Assembly (NCBI GenBank): GCA_900316255.1
Contig: ONCI01000002.1
Span: forward strand, 1-64,000
DNA from: an uncultured Eubacteriales bacterium
GTDB lineage: Bacteria; Bacillota; Clostridia; Oscillospirales; Oscillospiraceae
Direction: 5' to 3'
Length of the DNA stretch: 64,000 bases
The position numbers and the translations under genes are program-made. This document shows positions 48,540 to 58,700 of this stretch, one piece after another. The notes under the pieces were generated by a model. It saw only the letters and a list, made by a program, of their open reading frames with translations. It was not told the origin of the DNA and ran no database searches. Positions within the stretch are counted from its first letter, which is position 1, and each line of letters starts with the position of its first letter.

Positions 48540-49238
48540 TCAGATTTTGGCGGCGGCCGCCGGGTCCAGATAGACCGTGACGTTCAGCGGCAGCTGCAGG
48601 AAGGCCGCTGGGACAAAGCTGTCGTCCCGGGCATAGAGCATCTGGAAGGCGGGCTTGGCCTTCTCTTCTCCAAAGGCCAGCACCAGGATCTGCCGGGCCT
48701 CCAGGACCGTCTTGACCCCCATGGTCCAGGCGAAGGCAGGCACCGCCTCCTCCGCGCCGAAGCGCCAGGCCAGCTGGCGGCGGGTGGCGTCGGTGAGCTT
48801 CTGCCGGTGGGTGCGGGAGTTATAGGGGGTGGCGGGCTCGTTATAGCCGAAGTGGGCATTGTCCCCCAGGCCCAGCACTGCCAGGTCCAGGCCGCCTGCC
48901 TCGGCGATGCGCGCCTCATAGTCCTCTCCGCTCTCCCCTCCCGGGTAGAAGCAGTTCTCCTTTCTTAGATCCGTCCGGGCCAGTAGCTCCCGCTCCAGCT
49001 CGGCGCGGCAGCTCTGTTCCTCCGGGCAATCTTCAAACTCCGTGACGGCAAAGACCCGGGCCTCCCGCAGGCTCAGTTCCCCGGCGGCGCAGCGCTTCGC
49101 CAGTTCCCCGAACAGGGGCTGCATGCTGCGTCCGCAGGCCAGGGCCAGAACGGCCGCCGGCTTTTCCGCGATCAGAGCCGCGATCTGATCCGCCGCCTGA
49201 CGGCAGCACCCTTCTATTTCGCAAACGATGGTTTTCAT
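48540..49238 (-). CDS. glucosamine-6-phosphate deaminase / 6-phosphogluconolactonase family protein
   Basis: 232-aa sugar-phosphate isomerase of the NagB/Pgl fold. LALACGRSMQPLFGEL (about residues 32-47) matches the phosphate-binding strand-turn of NagB (usually GxTP), VFAVTEFEDCPEEQSC the D-containing second motif (NagB has NMDEY), and LAVLGLGDNAHFGYNEPATPYNSRTH (spread over about 120-145) the GxGxxGHIAFNEP motif. Several catalytic positions deviate (FEDCPEE for DEY..; DNAHFGYN for DGHIAFN), so the substrate may differ. Start ATG at 49238 with AAGGA. Confidence 0.82.
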   Translation of the reverse strand: MKTIVCEIEGCCRQAADQIAALIAEKPAAVLALACGRSMQPLFGELAKRCAAGELSLREARVFAVTEFEDCPEEQSCRAELERELLARTDLRKENCFYPGGESGEDYEARIAEAGGLDLAVLGLGDNAHFGYNEPATPYNSRTHRQKLTDATRRQLAWRFGAEEAVPAFAWTMGVKTVLEARQILVLAFGEEKAKPAFQMLYARDDSFVPAAFLQLPLNVTVYLDPAAAAKI

Positions 49239-49300
49239 GCAAATCCTTTCAATAAAAGCCAAGCCTCCCGGGCAAAATAGGGATCAAAGGAGGGAGCGCT

Positions 49301-49981
49301 ATGGCAATCGTTCTGGTACGTACGCTGATCATCTATTTTTCCCTGCTGCTGACCCTGCGTCTGCTGGGCAAGCGGCAGCTGGGCGAGATGGAGCTTTCGG
49401 AATTTGTGGTGGCGGCCCTGATCGCGGATCTGGCCGCTCACCCGCTGCAGGACATGGGCATTCCCCTATTGAACGGGCTGCTGCCCATTCTGGTGCTCTT
49501 CTGCTGCGAGGTGCTCATCGCGGGCCTGAGTCTCAAAAGCATCCGCCTGCGCAGTCTCATCTTCGGCAAGCCCAGCCTCCTCATCGTAAAGGGCAGGATC
49601 CTGCAGCAGGAGATGCTGCGCAACCGCTTTACCCTGGACGAGCTGATGCAGGAGCTGCGCTCCCAGGGCATCACCGACCCGCAGGATGTGGAATACGGCG
49701 TGCTGGAGACCAACGGCAGGCTGAGTCTGATCCTCTCCCCAGCCCGACAGCCCGTGACCGCCGCGCAGCTGAAGCTGCCCACGGAAGACAGGGGCTACCC
49801 CAGCATCGTCATCAGTGACGGCAGGGTGCTGGAGGGAAATCTCCGCCACCTGGGTCTGGACCGACGCTGGCTGGAGGAGCGGCTGCGCCGTCACGGGGTC
49901 AGCAGTCCCCGGGAGGTCTTCCTGCTGACCGCAAGCAGCGCCGGGGAAAGCTACTTTGCGGCCAAGGAGGCGGGCAAATGA
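49301..49981 (+). CDS. DUF421 domain membrane protein (YetF-like)
   Basis: 226-aa protein with three N-terminal membrane segments (about residues 5-75) and a cytosolic DUF421 region: LRLLGKRQLGEMELSEFVVAALIADLAA, LRSLIFGKPSLLIVKGRILQ and FTLDELMQELRSQGITDPQDVEYGVLETNGRLSL. In sporulating bacteria YetF/SpoVAEa-type proteins are found in spore membranes. It overlaps the DUF4363 gene by 4 bp, its standard partner in Clostridia. Confidence 0.92.
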   Translation: MAIVLVRTLIIYFSLLLTLRLLGKRQLGEMELSEFVVAALIADLAAHPLQDMGIPLLNGLLPILVLFCCEVLIAGLSLKSIRLRSLIFGKPSLLIVKGRILQQEMLRNRFTLDELMQELRSQGITDPQDVEYGVLETNGRLSLILSPARQPVTAAQLKLPTEDRGYPSIVISDGRVLEGNLRHLGLDRRWLEERLRRHGVSSPREVFLLTASSAGESYFAAKEAGK

Positions 49982-50355
49982 AGCGGGAGCTCTGGGCAGC
50001 GCTTCTCCTGCTGCTTCTTGCGGCAGGAAGCCTCTGGCATCTGCGCAGCGCCGACCGGCTCACAGGCCTGGTGGAGGACAGTTTAGACCGGGCGGAACAG
50101 GCCGCCCGGCAGGAAGACTATGAAGCCGCTCTCGCGGCTCTGCGGGAGGGGCGGCGCCAGTGGCAGGCCTCCGGCGTCTACGTCCAGATCTTTTTCCGTC
50201 ATCCGGATCTGGACAGTCTGCAGGGGGCCTTTGCCGCGCTGGAGCAGCTCCTGCGGCAGGAGGACAGGGCCTGGCCCGCGGCGCTGGAGCTGCTGCGCTA
50301 TCATCTGGAGACGCTGGACCGGATGGAGCACGTCTCCCCGGGAACGGTGTTTTAA
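49978..50355 (+). CDS. DUF4363 family protein
   Basis: 125-aa protein: N-terminal membrane anchor (about residues 4-22) and an outer all-helical domain ([32 protein letters not shown]...) with TPR-like helix packing. Coupled to DUF421 by ATGA overlap. Function unknown. Its stop overlaps the end of the convergent nrdR gene by 4 bp. Confidence 0.85.
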   Translation: MKRELWAALLLLLLAAGSLWHLRSADRLTGLVEDSLDRAEQAARQEDYEAALAALREGRRQWQASGVYVQIFFRHPDLDSLQGAFAALEQLLRQEDRAWPAALELLRYHLETLDRMEHVSPGTVF

Positions 50356-50816
50356 GTTCCCGGTTTTTCGGTGAGGAGCTTGGAGAGCTCTTCCATGAAG
50401 GTGTTGATATCCTTGAAGCTGCGATAGACGGAGGCAAAGCGCACATAGGCCACCTCGTCCACGTCCTTCAGGCGGTTCATCACCATCTCGCCGATGTTGA
50501 CGGTGCTGATCTCCCGCTCCAGATTGCTCTGCAGCTCCTGCTCGATATCGTCGGCGATCTGCTCCAGGGTCTGGAGGGAGACGGGCCGCTTCTCACAGGC
50601 GCGGACCATGCCGTTGATGAGCTTGACCTTGTCAAAGGACTGCCGGCTGCCGTCCCGCTTCACAACCACGAGAGGCAGGCGCTCGATGATCTCATAGGTG
50701 GTAAAACGCTTCTGGCAGGCCAGGCACTCTCTCCTGCGGCGGATGGTCGCCCCCTCTTCCGCGGGGCGGGAGTCGATGACCTTGCTTTCGGTATAAGCGC
50801 AAAACGGACACTTCAT
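50352..50816 (-). CDS. nrdR: transcriptional repressor NrdR
   Basis: 154-aa nucleotide-sensing repressor of ribonucleotide reductase genes. N-terminal zinc ribbon CPFC...CLAC (residues 3-34) with [17 protein letters not shown], followed by the ATP-cone domain ([16 protein letters not shown], about 50-66). Length and sequence are typical. No ribonucleotide reductase gene in the window; its targets are elsewhere. Confidence 0.97.
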   Translation of the reverse strand: MKCPFCAYTESKVIDSRPAEEGATIRRRRECLACQKRFTTYEIIERLPLVVVKRDGSRQSFDKVKLINGMVRACEKRPVSLQTLEQIADDIEQELQSNLEREISTVNIGEMVMNRLKDVDEVAYVRFASVYRSFKDINTFMEELSKLLTEKPGT

Positions 50817-50868
50817 ATCTGATCTCTCCTGTTCCTTTGATCCTTCCTCAATGGCGCGGCAAAGCTGA

Positions 50869-50886
50869 TGATATAGTATTATATCA
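50869..50886 (-). promoter_or_regulatory. inverted repeat over the nrdR -10 region
   Basis: TGATATA-GTAT-TATATCA: perfect 7-bp arms. On the minus strand it contains TATAAT, the likely nrdR -10 (a weak TGGAAA -35 lies 17 bp upstream). Could be an operator for autoregulation; it does not match the NrdR box I know (ACACTATATAT-type) well. Confidence 0.45.
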
Positions 50887-50926
50887 CGCGATTTTCCGCT
50901 TTTCCAGTCCTATCGCGCCTTTTGAA

Positions 50927-51883
50927 CTATTTCTTGTATCCGGTGGAAAAGTCCACCACATTCCGCAGGGGTTCTCCCGCCAGATGGGCGCGGAGATTGT
51001 CGCAGGAGATGTCCACGATCTGCTCCAGGATGTCGGGCAGGTGGAAGTTTCCGGCCACATGGGGCGTGATGAGCAGGTTTTCCAGCTGCCACAGCTCGCT
51101 CTCCGCCGGCAGGGGCTCCGTCTCCACCACGTCGATGGCGGCGGCGGCGATCTGCCCTTCCCGCAGGGCCCCGGCCAGAACATCCATGGCCACGGCGCTG
51201 CCCCGACCGCAGTTGACAAAGACGGCGCTGTTCTTCATGGCGGCAAAGCGCTCCGCCGTGTAGAAATGGAAGGTGTCAGCCGTGCCGGGCAGGATGGAGA
51301 AGATCACATCCGCCTCCGGCAGGACCCGGTCCACATCGGCGGTGAGGCAGAGCTCGTCGATCCCCGCCGGGCAGGGACCGCCACGGCGCTTCACACCGAT
51401 GACCCGGGCGCCCATGGCCTTTACCAGGCGGGCATAGGCAAGACCGATGTCTCCCAGGCCCACCACCAGGGCCGTGGCATCAGAGAGACTGGTGACCGGA
51501 CCCGCGTCCCTCCAGATGTGCTGCTGCTGATAGTCCCGATAGAGGTGCAGCTTCTTCATCAGCATCAGAGTCAGAGCGAAGGCATGCTCGGAGACCGCCT
51601 TGCCATAGGCGCCGGTGGCATTGGTCAGGGCGGTTCCCGGCGCCAGGATGCCGGGCTTGAGGTAGGGATCCGCCCCGGCGGAAAAGAGCTGCAGCAGCTC
51701 CAGCTTCTCCGAAGCTCCGATCCAGGCGGGAGGGGGGTTGCCAATGATGATCTGGGCCTTTTCCACCTGCTCCCGGGTCAATTCCTTCCCGGGGGCATAG
51801 GTAAAGGCACAGCCGGGGGCGGCAGCCTCCAGCTTTGCCTTATGACGGGGCTCCACCTGCAGGTTCACAAGGATGTTTTTCAT
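50927..51883 (-). CDS. D-2-hydroxyacid dehydrogenase
   Basis: 318-aa NAD(P)-dependent dehydrogenase. Rossmann motif VVGLGDIGLAYARLV (about residues 138-152), the catalytic Arg in VNCGRGSAV (about 222-230), the Glu in DVVETEPLPAES (about 250-261) and catalytic His in LITPHVAGNFH (about 276). Related to phosphoglycerate/glyoxylate/hydroxypyruvate reductases; substrate not resolved. Monocistronic, preceded on the minus strand by a terminator hairpin. Confidence 0.92.
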   Translation of the reverse strand: MKNILVNLQVEPRHKAKLEAAAPGCAFTYAPGKELTREQVEKAQIIIGNPPPAWIGASEKLELLQLFSAGADPYLKPGILAPGTALTNATGAYGKAVSEHAFALTLMLMKKLHLYRDYQQQHIWRDAGPVTSLSDATALVVGLGDIGLAYARLVKAMGARVIGVKRRGGPCPAGIDELCLTADVDRVLPEADVIFSILPGTADTFHFYTAERFAAMKNSAVFVNCGRGSAVAMDVLAGALREGQIAAAAIDVVETEPLPAESELWQLENLLITPHVAGNFHLPDILEQIVDISCDNLRAHLAGEPLRNVVDFSTGYKK

Positions 51884-51960
51884 ACGGGCACTCCCTTTCC
51901 TTTTTTCTCTATCTTACAACAGTCTTCCGCGAAACGCAACGGAAAGCAGCCGGACAACGC

Positions 51961-51990
51961 AAAAAACCTCCCGTATTGGGGAGGTTTTTT
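51961..51990. terminator. bidirectional terminator
   Basis: AAAAAACCTCCC / GGGAGGTTTTTT stem with 6-nt loop; on the minus strand it ends the 122-aa gene at 52028. Confidence 0.92.
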
Positions 51991-52027
51991 GTGCTTCTTT
52001 TGGCTTCATCCGAAAAGGAACGCAGGC

Positions 52028-52396
52028 TCAGGGCGTGACGATGGGAAGCTCGTCTTCCTCCAGCTCCATGCCGGTGGCTGGGTCCTCAGCGGGAGCGATC
52101 TCCCCCTGCTCGGCAGGCTGGGAACTCTGCTCCGGCGCCGAAGCGCTCACGACCTTGGGCTGCGTCGTGTCCAGCGGAAGCTCACCGGGAGCCCCGCCGA
52201 AGCTGGTCTCGGCTTCCGGCTCCTCTTCCGGCTCAGCAGTCTGCTGCGGCTCGGGCTCTGACGCAGGCGCATCCGTCTGCGCTTGTTGGGACTCAGTCGC
52301 CTTCTCGCTGCTTTCAGCCCGGGGCACGGTGACGGCCAGGACCAGGATCAGTACGAGAGCGGCCGCCAGAATTGCCCACAGGTACTTCTTTTTCAT
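52028..52396 (-). CDS. 122-aa membrane-anchored acidic protein
   Basis: MKKKYLWAILAAALVLILVL: one N-terminal membrane helix (residues about 5-25), then a ~95-residue outer tail made almost only of E, P, S, A, Q and T, presumably disordered, with short GELPLD and ELPIV patches. The ATG overlaps the stop of the 40-aa gene as TGATG, so translation is coupled. No family recognised. It shares the GELP(V/L)D motif with its 40-aa partner. Confidence 0.7.
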   Translation of the reverse strand: MKKKYLWAILAAALVLILVLAVTVPRAESSEKATESQQAQTDAPASEPEPQQTAEPEEEPEAETSFGGAPGELPLDTTQPKVVSASAPEQSSQPAEQGEIAPAEDPATGMELEEDELPIVTP

Positions 52397-52518
52397 CAGC
52401 CGAAGAAATGGAAGAGGCCGCCGTCAGGATCAACGGGCAGTTCGCCACTGTCCGTAATGATGTCGGCCTTGTCCAGGATCACGACCTGGAGCTCAGGGAT
52501 CTGATACATCTTTTTCAT
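52396..52518 (-). CDS. 40-aa peptide gene
   Basis: MKKMYQIPELQVVILDKADI is the N-terminal half; the C-terminal half is ITDSGELPVDPDGGLFHFFG. GGAGG is eight bases before the ATG and a strong promoter lies 115 bp upstream, so this is a deliberately expressed peptide. The pattern Y-x-x-P-E-L-x-V-V-x-x-x-x-x-D-I-I-T-x-S is one I have seen in many short uncharacterised proteins of gut Clostridia. No signal peptide; a conserved leader-like N-part and a glycine/aromatic C-part would fit a modified-peptide precursor or a small regulator, but no modifying enzyme is adjacent. Confidence 0.7.
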   Translation of the reverse strand: MKKMYQIPELQVVILDKADIITDSGELPVDPDGGLFHFFG

Positions 52519-52632
52519 ACGATTTCCTCCGAATCAGTTTCTCATCCGGGCAGGGCAGACTTTCCCGCCGTTCCGGTCCGTGTTAATTCTTCCAAAAGGG
52601 TAACATAATGTCACTATTCCCTCTTATTATGA

Positions 52633-52661
52633 ACTATACACCCGGTCTCTCCCCTTGTCAA
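52633..52661 (-). promoter_or_regulatory. sigma-A promoter of the 40-aa/122-aa pair
   Basis: On the minus strand TTGACA (52656-52661) and TATAGT (52633-52638), 17-bp spacing; leader of about 105 nt containing one TTATGTTAC motif (52601-52609 region). Confidence 0.8.
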
Positions 52662-52718
52662 GGGCCAGGATCTGCCATTTTTCAGGCTTTTCCGGCCCTT
52701 GGGGAATCTTGCCCGGAT

Positions 52719-52753
52719 CTGCCGGGTGCGGAGGAAACTCCGCACCCGGGCAG
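52719..52753 (-). terminator. hairpin after the subtilase gene
   Basis: CTGCC-GGGTGCGGAG / CTCCGCACCC-GGGCAG with GAAA loop. No U-run follows on the minus strand, so termination may be incomplete and could let transcription continue into the peptide pair. Confidence 0.6.
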
Positions 52754-52779
52754 TTTAGGGAACAGGTTCTGCTGCAGGC

Positions 52780-55700
52780 TCAGCTTCCGAAGTAGGCCTT
52801 GGCAGCGCCGCCGTAGACATAGAGGGCCTTGGCGAGGTTCAGCAGAGCCTCATTGTCGGCAGCCTTCTCAAACACGGCGTTCACATAGCTGTACGCGCTG
52901 TACTGGCTTCTGAGGATGACGTTGCCGTCAGCATCCTTCACTTCGAAGACGTAGGTCTTGTCGAAGTTCTTGGCAGGCACGTTCTTGGTTTCCACGCTCA
53001 CGGTGCTGCCGCTCACGGTAGCCTTGATCGCCGCGCCGTCCAGGGTGAAGCTGAGGGTGGAGGCGTCCACGCCGTCGCCCAGCGTGTAGTACTGGCGGAT
53101 CTTCAGCTCGTTCTGCAGAAGCATGGTGCTGCCTCTGTAGCCGATCACATCCTCATTCATGACTTCGGTGACAACGGCGTAGTTCGCCACATCCTGAGCG
53201 GTGACGCCGGAAATGTCGCCCATGAGAGGAGCGATGTTCTCGGTGTTGTACTCGAAGTAGGTCTGCGCGTAGCTGCCCACATCGTTCAGAGCCTTCAGGA
53301 GGTTCGCCAGCTTCTCGTTGCTGGTGGAGGCATTCTTGTCGATGTAGTTCTGGGCACGGTAGGTGTAGCCGTCCAGCAGCACTTCGCCGCTCTTCTTGAC
53401 CAGAGTCAGCTCGTTGCCCTCGCCGTCGAAGACCTTAAGCGTCACGTCGTCGTTGAGCTTCACAAATCCGATATCATAGCTGAAGCCATACATCGTATCG
53501 TTTCCGCTGGTCTTCTTCTGACCCTTGCTCAGCGCGATCTGCTTGTCGTTCATGGTCACATAGGCGCCCTCGTCCGCAAGCAGTTCCTCAGTGGGGATGA
53601 TATACAGACGTACGGTGAAGATGTCGCCGATGGTCAGAGTCGCGCCGCCCACGGTGACGGAGACAGCGCTGGTCTTCACGTCGGTGTAGGTCTGGCCCTC
53701 GAACTCCACCGTAGCGGTGGCGGTGATGACACCGTCGGCGCTCTCGGCGCTGATCTCAGCCTCCAGCTTGGTGATGTGGGTCGGATCGTTCTTGCAGACG
53801 AAGCTGGCTTCGGCAGCCTTGACGCCGTCCCAGGTCCAGGTGGGCTCGCCCCAATCGTGGCCGATGGCCTCGATCTCGGCTTCCTTCACATCGGTGTAGG
53901 TCTCGCCCTCAAACTCCGCCTCGGCGGTGTAGGTGGCAAGGCCGGCCTCGGTGCAGGTGGGCTCCTGGATGCTCTCGGTCACCACGGCCTCAACGGACTT
54001 GGTGGAGCCGTCCACGGGGCAGGTGAACTTGGCAATGGCGCTGCTGAAGTCATCGGCCCAGGTCCAGCCGATCAGATCATAGGCGTGATCGTGGGGCTCC
54101 AGCACCTCGGAGATGTTAAGCTTGACCATTTCTTCCTTCGGCTCAGACTCGTTGTTCACTTCCAGGGTGGTGATGGTCACGGTGCCCTGGCTGTCCTTGT
54201 CGAAGATCAGGGTGAGGATGGGCTCGTCGGCATCGATGCCATCCAGGTCGACCCAGGCCAGCACGTACTTGCCCAGATCCTCGCTGCGGTTCAGGATGCC
54301 GTTGAACTGGGCGGAGGAGCTTGCGCTGATCAGAGTAGCGGTCTCGGGATCGAAGTCGATCACGATCTTGCCGTTGTAGCTCAGCTCATCCGCAGAGATC
54401 TGCACCATAGCCATGGTGTCGACCTTCTGCTGTTCGGAGGTGACGGGAGCGGCCTCCACGCTGACAGCACTCAGGGTGCCGCCGACTTCGTCCTCAGCGG
54501 GCTCGATGAAGCCCTCTTCCTCTTCGTCGATGGGCTCCTCATCGGGCAGATCCGCAGGAGCGGGAGCTCTGCCGGTGATGGGCTGGATCTCCTTCAGGAA
54601 CACGGAGTTCGGGTCGATGGCAGCGTCGCTGTGGTCAGCCTGTTCGATCTCACCGAAGTACGGATTGATGCCGTTCTCGAAGAGGCCGCCGACAGGCCAC
54701 ACGCCGTCGGCAAAGCTGCCGGTCATGTAAATGCTGCCGTCGTGGTACAGATCGTCCACCATGATGATGTCGACCTTATTGGAAGCCATGTTGAAGCAGC
54801 TCCAATAGAGGCTGGCGCCGTCATAGTACAGGGACTGCCAGTAATCCAGATCGCAGGTGTAACCCAGAGATCCGAAGTTGCTCGGCGCGAAGTTGGCATA
54901 GCTGCCGTTGTAGGGCAGGAAGCCGACATTATACAGGTTGCCGTTGGTGTCGACCAGGAAGACCCAGTCGGTAAGGCCATAGCTGGGATGATCGTACTGC
55001 TCCTCGTAAGCAATGCCGACCAGCGCAGCATTGCCGGTGTATCTGGCGAAGTTGAAGGCGCCTTCGTAATCGCCGGTGGTCTTATCCACGATCAGCACAT
55101 AAGTACCGTAGACCGCCAGCATGTGGTTCTCGCCGAGGCTGGGAGCCTGGCAGATGTCCATGTAACCGACATCGGAGGAGCCGCCGATCATCTCGACGGA
55201 CCAATCCTCGGTGTTCACGGTATAGAGGTTGGAGATCAGTTCGTCGCTGTCCAGATCCGCAGCGTAGAGAACACCGTTCTCATCGTAGGCAGCGGAGCTG
55301 ATGGGCAGACGCAGGTTGGAGGCATTCAGCTTCTCATAGCCAGGCAGGCTGTTCAGGTTGAAGTCGGAGAACCAGACCGCGCCGTTCTCGTCCCAAACGA
55401 TGCCGCTCAGTTCCTTGTCAATGAACTTGACGGTGACTTCGCAGCTGCCGGACTTGGTGGGATCCAGGGCAGAGGTGGCGGTGATGACGGCAGTGCCCTC
55501 GGCCACGCCGGTGACAAGGCCGTTGTCATCCACAACAGCGACTGCCTCGTTGTCGGAGGTCCAGGTCACAGCGTCATCGATGCCCCAGGGCCGCACGATG
55601 GCGGTGAGGCGGATGCTGCCGGTGCCGATGATGGTCGCCTCGTTGGTGTTGAGCTCAACGCTCTCCACCTCGGCGTTCTCCAGATCGTCCACCAGGTTGA

Positions 55701-58700
55701 CCTTGTAGGTGGACAGGTTCGCCGCGTAGTCATACACCTGAACCAGCAGGTAGGGGTATACATCCTCTTCGCCGAAGATCGCCTTCAGGTCGAAGCTGTA
55801 GTACACTTCCTTGCCGCGGATGGTGTCTTCCACAGCGCCGGCAGCGCCAAGCAGGTCGCCGGTATCCGTGAAGAGGGCCACAGCCGCGATGTACTGGTTA
55901 TCGTGGGTGATGATCTCCAGGGTATCGGTAGCGGCCTCTTCCTCGACGGGCTCTTCGGGCTCGTCGGTGACGGGCGCGTCCTCGCCCTCGTTCACACCGG
56001 CATCCTGGCCGTTGACGGGCAGCTCATAGTCGTCCTGCTCGGGGGCGGGGCTGCTGTCGCGGTAGACCTTGACGATGTCGGGAGCGGTGCTGTCGATCAC
56101 GAAGGGGATGGAGATCTCGCTGCCCTCGCCCAGGTCTTCCCAACGGACGCTGCCGTCAGGCTCGACGTAGTACTCAAGGGCCAGCTGGTAATGGGCAGTC
56201 AGTTCGTCGCCTTCCTTCACATTCCTGGGAACATAGTTGAAGGCGGGGCTGGTGGTGGTCTGCTGCCAGGTCGCCTGGTTGCGGTAGTAGTAAACCGCAT
56301 AGCCCGGGCCGCCCAGCATCTCGGAGCCCTTCACCTCGCGATCGTACTTGTCGGTCACATAGAAGCGGGAGGCGCCGGAGTTGCGGATCTGGGTAAAGCG
56401 CGCGCCGTACAGAACGTCAGCGGCGTTCAGGGCGTTGCGCTCGGGGTGATAGGTCTCGTCGTCGATCAGCGGGTTGCCGCCGAAGTAATAGGTGCCGCTG
56501 TCGCCGGCATACTTCACCAGGAAGGTCTCCTGATCCAGGGCATCCTCGCCCAGGCCGCCTGCGGCGGGATCGGCATAGTACATGTACGGGTACCAGCCTT
56601 CTTCTTCATCGCCGTCGCCGAAGCCGTACATGTACTCCAGACGGGAGCCGCGGTCGAACATGGTGGCATCGGAGAATCTGCCGTTGAAGCCGAAGACGGG
56701 GATGGAGTGCTCGATGCCCAGGGCACCGTCGGCGCTTTCGCCCTCACGGACGAAGAGGAAGCCCTCCACATAGTTGCCGTTGATGGCGTCATACTCGCTC
56801 ATGTCGTAGTTGACATAGGCGGTAATGACTGCGGTCTCGCCGGCAGCCAGCTGGATGGAGGCGCCGTTCAGGGTCTCGAAGGCGATCTTGGCATCGGCGG
56901 TATCCACGTCGCCGTCGCCGTCCAGATCGGCATCCTGGAGATTGAAGATCTCGGTGCTGTCGTCCGCGCACCAGTCAAGCAGCAGCTGCGCGTCGGCACT
57001 GTTGGAAACGCCGTCGTTGTTGAAGTCCAGCCCCAGGTCCGCGGGAGCGTACTCCTCGCCGTTCACAGTCCAGCTGAAGTTGGCGTAAACGGGCACGGTG
57101 TACTGGGTACGGAAGACGCCGCTGTTGATCCACTGGGTGAACAGCTCGCCGTTGAGGTACAGGGACATGGCCTCATCGGTGATGTTGGACACGGTAAAGC
57201 TGGTAGCAAAGCCGCTGTCCACCTCACCGAGCTCCACCTTGACCTTGCCGTCGGCAATGGAGTCATAGGCGGAAGCGGGGGCGCTGCCGGGCAGGCCGAC
57301 GATCTGGATGAGGGAGCGGGCGGTGATCGCCGCGTTCACATCCACAAGGCCGGCGCCCTGCTTCATGATGGACCAGTAGCTGCCGGTGGCCTCCTCACGC
57401 AGAGGCATGGCAGTGGACATCATCAGGGACTGGGCGATGGCGCGCTCAGTCAGGTTGGGGAACTTCTCAGCCAGACCGGATTCACGGATGTACTGCTTCA
57501 GCACAGCGTTCACACCGGCGACCTGGGGAGAAGCCATGGAGGTACCGGACATGCCCTCATAACCGTCGTGGGCGGTGGTGGGGGCGCTGGAGCCCTTGTT
57601 GGAGCCCCAGACAGACCAGATGTTGCCGCCGGGGGCGGTGATCTCGGGCTTCATGGTCAGCGCGCCGTTGCCGCCCCAGGAGCTGAAGTCGCTCATGTTC
57701 TGGAACTCGCTGGTGGGCGTGCCCATGTTGGAGACGGAGAGGGAGTCGTTGATGGTCAGCTTGCCCTCAAAGTAGACGATGCCGTTGGCTTCCTTCTGCT
57801 CGGCAAGGCTCATCAGCAGGTAGCCGTCGTTCTGGGTGATGGAAACCGCGGGAGCGGTGAACTCATACCCGGTCAGGTTCATGTTGATGACGCCGGCCTG
57901 GTTGTTGGCGATGATGGTCGCCACAGCGCCGTTGCGGGCGCCGCCGTTGGCCTTCACGTAGAAGGAGGAGCCGCCGCGCCATGCCACAGCGATCTTGCCT
58001 TCCAGGATCTCGCTGCCGAGAGCGGCAAAGTCCTCTTCCTCAGTGCCGGCACGGGTGAGCATGATGAAATCATACTCGCCTGCGATGCTCCTGATCGGGG
58101 CGTTGCCGTAGCTGGTCTCGGAATAGAAGATCTCGCTGCCGTCAGACGCGGAGAGGCTGTAGCCCACAGAGCCCTTGTTGTCCACGGAAGCCACGGACAG
58201 GGAGTTGTGGTAGGTGGCGGGAGAGCCGCCGGTCTGGAAGTTGACGTCATCGGCGTAGAGGTAGTTGGCGCCGGTGGAGTCATTGGACCAGCTGTAGTTG
58301 TTGCCGGCGGAGTTGGCCCAGACGAGACCGAAGCTGGTCAGCTTGTTCAGGGTCTCGGCATAGGTGTCGTTGGTGGTGTAGCCGGCGACGGAGGAGCCCA
58401 GAGACAGGTTGACGGAATCGCAGCCCAGGGTCATGGCGTCCTCGATGGCGGACATGTAGTCAGAGTCGTAAGCGCCGCCGCCCTTGCCGAAGACCTTCAT
58501 GATCAGCAGCTGGGCGTCGGGAGCTTCGCCCTGGGTCATCACGGTCTCGAGCGCCTTGTCAAAGCCGTTGCCGCCGGGAACGTACTTGTTGGCAGCGGCA
58601 ATGCCGGCCACGTGAGAGCCGTGCTCGCCCTGGGTGTCGTTGTCGTGGGTGATGTCATAGTCCTGGTCGACGTAGTTGGCGCCGAAGGGGACCTTGGCGC

